Shown one piece after another: positions 8,409 to 14,528 of a DNA stretch of 23,381 nt. Location of the stretch: positions 1 to 23,381 of the forward strand of contig CABUUG010000013.1 in the NCBI GenBank assembly GCA_902494605.1. Reading direction: 5' to 3'. The notes under the pieces are model-generated. The model did no database searches. It had not been told where the DNA came from and worked only from the letters and a program-made list of their open reading frames with translations. The stretch comes from an uncultured Collinsella sp. (GTDB taxonomy: Bacteria > Actinomycetota > Coriobacteriia > Coriobacteriales > Coriobacteriaceae). Both the position numbers and the translations under genes were made by a program. Positions within the stretch are counted from its first letter, which is position 1. Each line of letters starts with the position of its first letter.

Positions 8409-9107
8409 ATGGCGTTCCCGATTCGCAAAGGCGCTGCGCGCTCCTTGCGTTGCATGGTCGCGGCCATTCTCTGCGTGGTCGCGCTCGCCGTTCCCGCCCG
8501 CGCGTTTGCCGATAGTCCCGCGATTGCCTATGACGGAAATGCGCGCCAGCTGACGGTAACGGGGGCGACGGGCTCCTCGGGGGAGCCCGATCTGTTTCCC
8601 GCCTTTAAAGATCTAATGCCCGGCGATGCGCGCGAGCAGCAGATCGAGGTTCGTGCCACGGGCGTAAAATCCCAGGTACGCGTGTTTGTGCGGGCCGTTG
8701 TCAATCACGAGACGGCACACCTGCTGTCGCCCATTACCTTAACGGCGTCGGCTGGCGATGCGTCTGACGGTTGGCTCCAGACGGGAACGCCGGGCAGCGT
8801 GTTCGCCTATCCCACGCAGGTCGCCACGTTCACGAGCGATGGCAGCACGGTGCTCAATCTGCAACTAAGTGTCCCGACGTCGGTGGGCAACGAGCTTGCC
8901 GACGCAAACAAGACCATTCGCTGGGAGATCACCGCCGAGGACGATGGCGAAACAATTCCTGCGCAGCCCGCTGGCTCCAAAAAGCCCAGCCTGTTTGGCC
9001 TGGCTGCGACGGGCGACAACTCGCTCGCTCTGCTTTTGACGCTGCTAACGCTAGCGATTATCGCTTTCATGGCTGCGCTGATCTTGTCCCGAAGGAATAA
9101 ACGCTAG
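8409..9107 (+). CDS. Small cell-wall-anchored protein with LAATG sorting signal
   Basis: A 232-residue protein with a classical signal peptide (about 1-35, ending ARAFADS), a beta-sandwich-like middle containing DLFPAFKDLMPGDAREQ and VRVFVRAVV strands, and a C-terminal sorting signal. That signal is LAATG at about 198-202, then a hydrophobic stretch and the basic tail SRRNKR. The LAXTG form matches class E sortase signals known from Actinobacteria. The FKDLMPGD pattern resembles small wall-anchored proteins I associate with SipW operons. The start ATG 8409 has GGAGGTG seven bases upstream and follows the previous stop by 2 bp. It is the only wall-anchored product of the operon, so it may be the base that tethers the fibre. 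No sortase gene is in the window. Confidence 0.78.
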   Translation: MAFPIRKGAARSLRCMVAAILCVVALAVPARAFADSPAIAYDGNARQLTVTGATGSSGEPDLFPAFKDLMPGDAREQQIEVRATGVKSQVRVFVRAVVNHETAHLLSPITLTASAGDASDGWLQTGTPGSVFAYPTQVATFTSDGSTVLNLQLSVPTSVGNELADANKTIRWEITAEDDGETIPAQPAGSKKPSLFGLAATGDNSLALLLTLLTLAIIAFMAALILSRRNKR

Positions 9108-9128
9108 GTCCATCTTCAAAATGTTTCG

Positions 9129-9228
9129 CCCGCCCGGCGGCGGAATATTAGGTTTCCTGCTCTACAGTCCTGCGCAAGACGAAGGCCACATTAAGTGGCC
9201 TTCTTTGCGTGCGGAACTCGCGATGAAC
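9129..9228 (+). repeat. Left copy of long inverted repeat (perfect 64-bp core 9165-9228)
   Basis: Bases 9165-9228 are the exact reverse complement of 14405-14468. Outside the core, 9129-9164 still aligns at roughly 80 percent by eye to the reverse complement of about 14469-14509, and weaker similarity continues inward past 9228. The pair encloses the adhesin gene and both 62-bp repeat arrays. Confidence 0.85.
9181..9203 (+). terminator. Terminator hairpin at the end of the surface operon
   Basis: A perfect 9-bp stem (GAAGGCCAC / GTGGCCTTC) with a 5-base loop, followed by TTTG. It lies 73 bp after the last operon gene, inside the left inverted repeat. A copy sits at 14430-14452 and a third, related hairpin at 14302-14324. 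Confidence 0.65.
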
Positions 9229-9302
9229 TTCGTGCCCCGCCGCCCGGGAGGACGCCTCTTTATTGATGGGAGGCCTGATAGGTCGATGGTTCCGTGCCCG
9301 GA

Positions 9303-9761
9303 TGCGTCCAAAGTGGGACGGGCTTTCCGGATGGGCAGGCTTTCGAAAAATGCGTCCCGGAATTTGCCTTTGGAATGGGACGTAGTTTCCCGTTGAGGTG
9401 CTTTGCGGAAAGTGCATCCCACTCTGGGCGGTCGAAGTGGGACACACTTTCCCAAAGGCGCTCCAACGGGAAATTGCGTCCCATTATTCGGTCAAGAAAC
9501 GGGATGCATTTTCCCAATGAGAGCAAAACCGGAAAATGCATCCCACAATCAGCCCTCAAAGTGGGACGCCGTTTCCCAATGAGGCTCAAGCGGAAAATGC
9601 ATCCCGGAATTTGCGCTCAAAGTGGGATGCGGTTTCCGGTTGAGGGTCTAAGGGGAAAGTGCGTCCCAGAATCGACGCTTGAAATGGGATGCAGTTTCCC
9701 GATGAGGCACTCGACGGAAAATACATCCCAGAAATGGCCTTTGAGCTGGGATAAGATTTCC
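9303..9761. repeat. Tandem array of about 62-bp units made of alternating inverted 15-bp arms
   Basis: The arm TGGGAYGCANTTTCC recurs at about 9314, 9376, 9438, 9500, 9562, 9623, 9685 and 9748, with 61-62 bp steps. Its reverse complement GGAAANTGCRTCCCA lies midway between, at about 9345, 9407, 9468, 9531, 9592, 9654 and 9716, so an arm occurs every 31 bp or so. The arms are conserved while the 16-18 bp between them vary more. Each arm can pair with either neighbour to form a hairpin of about 14 bp. The array ends 123 bp before the adhesin start. The stretch 9229-9302, between the inverted repeat and the array, shows nothing I can name. Confidence 0.85.
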
Positions 9762-9777
9762 GCGGCATCTCGGATTC

Positions 9778-9855
9778 TCAAAAATGAGACACGCCGTTGG
9801 CGAAAATGAGACACGTGATATCGGGCATCGGATGTATCATTTGCAAAAATGAGTC
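9778..9855 (+). repeat. Short direct repeats AAAATGAGACAC before the adhesin gene
   Basis: AAAATGAGACAC occurs at about 9780 and 9804, and a partial copy AAAAATGAGTCC near 9845, just before the adhesin ribosome site. The copies are about 24 and 41 bp apart. They fall in the region where the adhesin promoter must lie. I found no convincing -35/-10 pair there. Confidence 0.5.
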
Positions 9856-9884
9856 CACTCCACTCGAATAAAGCGAGGTCCCTC

Positions 9885-12800
9885 ATGTACGTTCCACACC
9901 CCCGTATCCGTAGGCTGTCGAAAATCCCGCTTGTTGGGACGGCGGCGCTTGCTGCGTTGATCGCCACGAGCGTCGCCTGCTTCACGGCCACGCCCCAGGT
10001 TGCCCAGGCGGCAGACGCGCCCGCAATCACCGATATGACCGAGCAGGATTATCAAGCCCTGGGTCTGGGCACGAGCGAGGACATTCCGGCCGATACCGTT
10101 GGCCCCTATTCCACTGATACCCCCACGACGTTTGCCACGCGCAGCGAGGTCTATATGGCAGCTAACGGTAGCCATGGCAATCGCTACACTCTGCGCGACA
10201 AGCTCGAGAACGTCGAGCGCGGTGACATTGGCGGCAGCAGCAAACTCTTCGATGGCTATGGAAGTGTGTGGGGCGCCGCAAAGTTCTGGCAAAACGTCAA
10301 CAACTTCGATACGAACAGCGATCTCTACAAGCATAGCGACTACGGTGGCGGCACCTGGTCGTACCTAAGCAACAATGAGTCCTCAACAGTACTCGCCAAC
10401 GACAACAACGGTTTCTCGGGCATTCACGCCACGAGTGTTGAGTTCTGCAGCGACGCCAGCACGGGCAAAAAGAGCCGCGTTGCCGAGCTCCGTGCCTACG
10501 GCGACAGTTCCTCCACGACGATTGACGGCAAGTCATACGCCGGAAAGGTTGAGCTGGTCCTCTACTCGTTTAGCAACGGGCGTACGCGCACTCTCGACAC
10601 ACACCTGCCGGTGACGGTCAACACTAATATGATGTACGAAGGCCGTTTTAAGTACCTGGATGCCGGTTACCTGCAAGAGCACGACGCCGTCTTTGATGTC
10701 GAGGCGGGCGATGTCGATGGCGACGGCGTCGACGAGCTTTTTGTCTACGCGGGCTGCTATGTCGACGAGAACGGCGTGCGCAAGGCTGTGGTCGACATGT
10801 ATGACTTGGAGGGCGGCAACTGGAAGCAAAGCGTCGTCAAGATCGATGCCGGTAACGCCGCGGACTACACCACGCACAACAAGGGCGGGAACGACTCCTG
10901 GACGCAGCTTCAGTCAGCTCCTGTCGTTTCGCTAGCGGCCGGCGACCTCGATCGCGATTTTTGCGATGACCTCGCCATCGTGGTCTCGGCACCCTACGGC
11001 AAGAAGAATATTGATAAGTCGACGCATTGCGAGCTGTTTTCGTGGGATGCATCCAAGGGTGCGCTCGTCCATGTCGATGCTCTGGGCGACGCGGGCGCAA
11101 TCTCCCTCTCCGCGAACGGCAAGACCATGGTCGCTGCGAATGCGACGTTCGGCACGTTTGCCGCCTACGATGAAGAAGGAAAGAAGACGGGTGAAACCGT
11201 CACGGGCCTTATTCTTGCGGGCTATGACTGGCAACGCAGCGCTTTTGATTACGGCGCTTCTGACGGCAGCAAGGGGCTGTACGGCGCGCTGTACCGCTAC
11301 GCGTATTTTGACTCGGAGTCTGGCGAGTTCAAGCTTTCCGATTGCAAGGAATACAGAGACGGGCTCCTCGCCTCCTATGGGCTGATGCATGTGCCCAACA
11401 GCGCATGGAAGGATAGCGCTCAGGATAAGCGCTATCCGTGCACCTTGGCGCCTATTGCCCTTGCCACTGCCAACCTTGACGGCCTGTCCGAGCAGCTGGC
11501 GGTCGACGAGGTGCTCGTGGGCGGCGATGTGTTCCGCGACTTTGCCTGCAACACGGCACAGAGCGGGGCTCAGGGCTTGGGGTCCATGGTCGGAACCATG
11601 AGCATGAGCGGTCAGCAATACAACAGCAGCAACAAGCATGACCACAAGGGTATAGAGCAGGTGTGGATCAGCGACGTCAAGGCGGGCAGCGTCTCGGGTT
11701 CGGACCGCTATAACGAGAGCTTTATCGCTGTGGTGGGCAAGCACCGCGACGAGGACCTGCGCAAGAACGATGACTACTATTGGATGACCGCCTCGCATTT
11801 TTCGCTCGACGAGAACGGAAAGGTGCGCCGCGGCGAGGAGCAGGTGATTAGCGAGAGCAACCGTCGCGGCACTACCTACGGCACATTTATCTCGCTCGCG
11901 CTGCCCGATGTCGACAACGACAGCGTCAAGATCACGTACAAGGACCGCTACAAGGTCTATACCAACCCGCGCGTGCTTGCCGTGCTGCAGGATGCGCCCT
12001 ATGTTGAGGATCTGGAGCAGGCATACGGCTATCTGGTGTTGGGCGGCACGTCATACGGCGAGGGAACGGCAGCGGGGAAAACCGAGGGCTACACCATCGG
12101 TGCCGAGCTGGGCGTTGCCGTCGAGGTGCAGACCGGTCCGCCCCTGGTCGCGATGAATGCTTCAGTCGATTTTGCCGCCGAGGGATGCTATGACTACCGG
12201 AGCGAGCGCACGGTCAGCGCAAGCGTAAGCTATGAGTCGCATGCCGGCGAGGGTGACAAGGCCGTGCTCTACACGATTCCGATGGTCTATTACGAGTATG
12301 AGATCGAAAATGAGGAAACTGGTGGCAAGGGCGTGATGGCGGCGCCCGTGTCGCTCGGCGCGCAGACCTCGGTCGTTAATGTCGAGGCCTATGACCGCAT
12401 TGCCAAACAGCACAATATGACGCCGCTCAGCTACTTTTTGACCAACCGGTCGGGAGAACCCGGAACCTATCAAACGACGCTCAACGGCGAGACTCCCGTT
12501 GGGGATTCCTTTGGCCTGGGCAAGCCTGGCGTAACGCGCGCCTACACGCACGATGGGTTTAACGGCGCCGCCGCGCAGTCGGGGGCGAGCATTGAGCAGA
12601 CCATCGAAGTCGAGGAGGGCAAGGAGCAGGAGCTCGAGCTCGGCTTGACGCTGAACGGCAGCGTTGTCATGGGCGCGAAGCTCGCAAAGCACGAGTTGTT
12701 TGGCGGCCTGTGCTTTGGTGCCAACGCCGGCTTTACTACGGGTAACTCCTCGAGTGAATCGACCGAATACGGCGGCACCGTCGACAACCTGCCCGCGCCC

Positions 12801-13973
12801 GCGCAGGGCAAGTACGGTTTTGTGTGGCGTCTGGGCGTCAACGCGGTGGATGTCGACAAGTTCGAGGCAGACTCGGGCGACAAGCTCGGCACCAAGGACA
12901 CCGACCAGTTCTGGATCGTGGGCTATGACGTTAAGGACGTCGAGATGCCCGACGCGCCGGCCGTGACGGGCTTTACGGCAAACGCCGTCGATTCGACCAG
13001 CGTTACGTTTAGCTGGGACGATGTACTCGCAAACAAGAGTGGCTTTAGCTACGGCGTGGGCATGCTGCAGAGCAATGCGGCGGATGCGGTCGTCAATAGC
13101 TGGAAGATTGCCGACAACACGCAGACCTCGCTCAAGTGGGATGGGCTGCAGCCCAATACGGAGTATCGATTCGCCATCGCCGCCGTTAAGAATGGATCCA
13201 CGACCGAAACAGGTATTCGCTCGGCAATCATCACGGTCAAGACCATGCCCGATGGCATGACGATGACCGTGAGCGGACCTGCGGCGGATGCTGCGGAGGG
13301 GTCGGATCTTGGATACGACTCTTCGGTTGAGCGCACGGCGGGAAGCCACCTGACGCTCTCGGCGATTGGCCATGTGAAGCAACTCGGTGCCGACGATAGC
13401 GAAACAGGGCTGGCACCGACCTATATTTGGTACCGCAAGGGCCGCGGCGAGACAGAGTTTAAGCTCGTGGGTGCCGATGGCAACCTCGCGGCCGGAACGG
13501 CCTCAAAGCTCGAGATTGACCTGACCGCAGACGATGACGGTGCGCAGTATTACTGCCACGTGGGATACAACGACGTGGGCCTCGACACCGGCACGACGCT
13601 CGTGAATATCGAGGCCGAGGAGACGGCGCCCACAACGGTGAACGCCACCCCGATCCGCACGCGCCGCCTGTTCTCACAGGCAAGTGCGGGCGCCAAGAAG
13701 TTCCTGGACCATACACTGGTAAACACCGCCGGCCCAACCGATTCCGAAGGCTCAAAGGACCCCGAGACTCCTGAGACCCCGACGAACCCGGACAAGCCCA
13801 AGTCCGACAACGGAGCTAAGACCGACACCAAGGTCAAGACTACGACCACAGCGAAGAACCTCGCAAACACCGGCGACCAAACATTCGCCCTAGTCGCCAC
13901 CGCAGCAGCAGCGGGAGCAACGCTCGTAGTGATAGCCCTCATCATGCTGATCAAGCGCCGCAAGACCCACTAG
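9885..13973 (+). CDS. Large wall-anchored adhesin with FG-GAP-like, Fn3 and Ig-like domains and LANTG anchor
   Basis: A 1362-residue surface protein. It has a signal peptide (about 1-42, ending AQAADAP), then FG-GAP/VCBS-like acidic loops GDVDGDGVDE (about 273) and GDLDRDFCDD (about 352), which may bind calcium in a propeller. A long unrecognised middle follows. A fibronectin type III domain (about 1023-1113; PNTEYRFAI is typical) and an Ig-like domain (about 1128-1245; DDGAQYYCHVGY) come next, then a Pro/Lys/Thr-rich wall spacer and LANTG at about 1326-1330. The end is a hydrophobic helix with the tail KRRKTH. Only one cysteine is seen in the Ig-like part. ATG 9885 is preferred over the in-frame ATG 9849 because AAGCGAGG lies 6 bases upstream and it leaves a clean signal peptide. 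It is a lone gene with its own terminator between two repeat arrays. Adhesion to a host or microbial ligand is inferred. Confidence 0.8.
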   Translation: MYVPHPRIRRLSKIPLVGTAALAALIATSVACFTATPQVAQAADAPAITDMTEQDYQALGLGTSEDIPADTVGPYSTDTPTTFATRSEVYMAANGSHGNRYTLRDKLENVERGDIGGSSKLFDGYGSVWGAAKFWQNVNNFDTNSDLYKHSDYGGGTWSYLSNNESSTVLANDNNGFSGIHATSVEFCSDASTGKKSRVAELRAYGDSSSTTIDGKSYAGKVELVLYSFSNGRTRTLDTHLPVTVNTNMMYEGRFKYLDAGYLQEHDAVFDVEAGDVDGDGVDELFVYAGCYVDENGVRKAVVDMYDLEGGNWKQSVVKIDAGNAADYTTHNKGGNDSWTQLQSAPVVSLAAGDLDRDFCDDLAIVVSAPYGKKNIDKSTHCELFSWDASKGALVHVDALGDAGAISLSANGKTMVAANATFGTFAAYDEEGKKTGETVTGLILAGYDWQRSAFDYGASDGSKGLYGALYRYAYFDSESGEFKLSDCKEYRDGLLASYGLMHVPNSAWKDSAQDKRYPCTLAPIALATANLDGLSEQLAVDEVLVGGDVFRDFACNTAQSGAQGLGSMVGTMSMSGQQYNSSNKHDHKGIEQVWISDVKAGSVSGSDRYNESFIAVVGKHRDEDLRKNDDYYWMTASHFSLDENGKVRRGEEQVISESNRRGTTYGTFISLALPDVDNDSVKITYKDRYKVYTNPRVLAVLQDAPYVEDLEQAYGYLVLGGTSYGEGTAAGKTEGYTIGAELGVAVEVQTGPPLVAMNASVDFAAEGCYDYRSERTVSASVSYESHAGEGDKAVLYTIPMVYYEYEIENEETGGKGVMAAPVSLGAQTSVVNVEAYDRIAKQHNMTPLSYFLTNRSGEPGTYQTTLNGETPVGDSFGLGKPGVTRAYTHDGFNGAAAQSGASIEQTIEVEEGKEQELELGLTLNGSVVMGAKLAKHELFGGLCFGANAGFTTGNSSSESTEYGGTVDNLPAPAQGKYGFVWRLGVNAVDVDKFEADSGDKLGTKDTDQFWIVGYDVKDVEMPDAPAVTGFTANAVDSTSVTFSWDDVLANKSGFSYGVGMLQSNAADAVVNSWKIADNTQTSLKWDGLQPNTEYRFAIAAVKNGSTTETGIRSAIITVKTMPDGMTMTVSGPAADAAEGSDLGYDSSVERTAGSHLTLSAIGHVKQLGADDSETGLAPTYIWYRKGRGETEFKLVGADGNLAAGTASKLEIDLTADDDGAQYYCHVGYNDVGLDTGTTLVNIEAEETAPTTVNATPIRTRRLFSQASAGAKKFLDHTLVNTAGPTDSEGSKDPETPETPTNPDKPKSDNGAKTDTKVKTTTTAKNLANTGDQTFALVATAAAAGATLVVIALIMLIKRRKTH

Positions 13974-14000
13974 TAGCCAGTCGAACATATCGACAACCCA

Positions 14001-14038
14001 AAAACCCGGGTAGCCAAAAAACAGGCCACCCGGGTTTT
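14001..14038 (+). terminator. Intrinsic terminator after the adhesin gene
   Basis: An 11-bp perfect stem (AAAACCCGGGT / ACCCGGGTTTT) has a possible inner GCC/GGC pairing and is followed by CTGTT. It starts 28 bp after the adhesin stop. Confidence 0.85.
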
Positions 14039-14062
14039 CTGTTGAGTGGAGACTCCGCAAGC

Positions 14063-14292
14063 GGAAACTGTATCCCACAATTAGCGCCCGGAACGGGACA
14101 CATTTTCCGTCAAGCCCTCATCCGGAAAATCCATCCCAGTTTGAGCGCCCAGACCGGGACGCACTTTCCCAACGGGCCTCAACCGGAAAATACATCCCGG
14201 AATCCAGCTGAATAGTGGGACACACTTTCCCAATCGGGTCCCAAGTGGAAACTGCATCCCATTCCAGACAAGAATTCCGGGACACACTTTCC
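14063..14292. repeat. Second array of the inverted-arm repeat, downstream of the adhesin
   Basis: Eight arms of the same kind as in 9303-9761 alternate in orientation. Forward GGGAC-type arms start at about 14095, 14156, 14217 and 14279, with 61-62 bp steps. Reverse GGAAA-type arms start at about 14063, 14123, 14185 and 14247. The sequences between arms resemble those of the upstream array (for example CAACGGGCCTCAACC against CAATGAGGCTCAAGC), so the two arrays look like direct copies. Confidence 0.83.
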
Positions 14293-14301
14293 GCAAACAA
14301 A

Positions 14302-14324
14302 GAAGGCCACATAACGTGGCCTTC
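14302..14324. terminator. GAAGGCCAC hairpin, third copy
   Basis: A 9-bp stem (GAAGGCCAC / GTGGCCTTC) with loop ATAAC. The preceding AAACAAA resembles the sequence before the hairpin inside the right inverted repeat, so this looks like a partial duplicate of that element. It could terminate transcription in either direction; its T/A flanks are weak. Confidence 0.5.
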
Positions 14325-14404
14325 AACTTATATATGTTCGGCGATACACCCAAGACAAGCCACGCCCCAACATCAGGGAGTCTGTCCAGGCGGAGGCATA
14401 TAAG

Positions 14405-14468
14405 GTTCATCGCGAGTTCCGCACGCAAAGAAGGCCACTTAATGTGGCCTTCGTCTTGCGCAGGACTG
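14405..14468 (-). repeat. Right copy of the 64-bp perfect inverted repeat
   Basis: This is the exact reverse complement of 9165-9228 and includes the GAAGGCCAC hairpin at 14430-14452. Read on the minus strand that hairpin is followed by TTTG and would terminate the leftward sulfatase transcript, whose gene ends at 14529. Diverged similarity continues outward to about 14509. The 14325-14404 stretch inside it holds nothing else that I recognise. Confidence 0.85.
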
Positions 14469-14528
14469 ACCGAGCAGGGAACCTTACGTTCCGCGTCGCC
14501 GGGCAGACGAACCAGTTAAGACGCGCTG

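Noticed and set aside
9303..9761. CRISPR array
   Set aside because: The arms are only about 15 bp, alternate in orientation and are separated by 16-18 bp. CRISPR repeats are longer and all in one direction with longer spacers, and no cas gene is nearby.
9294..9809. Open frames of about 100-170 codons through the upstream repeat array, on both strands
   Set aside because: The frames are open because the repeat lacks stop codons. The 62-bp unit is not a multiple of three, so the peptide changes frame each unit. There is no good ribosome site, and the same openness is seen on the other strand.
9165..14468. Insertion sequence or transposon bounded by the inverted repeats
   Set aside because: No transposase or other recombinase gene lies between the repeats, and I saw no clear target-site duplication. 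I therefore report an inverted-repeat-bounded segment, not a mobile element.
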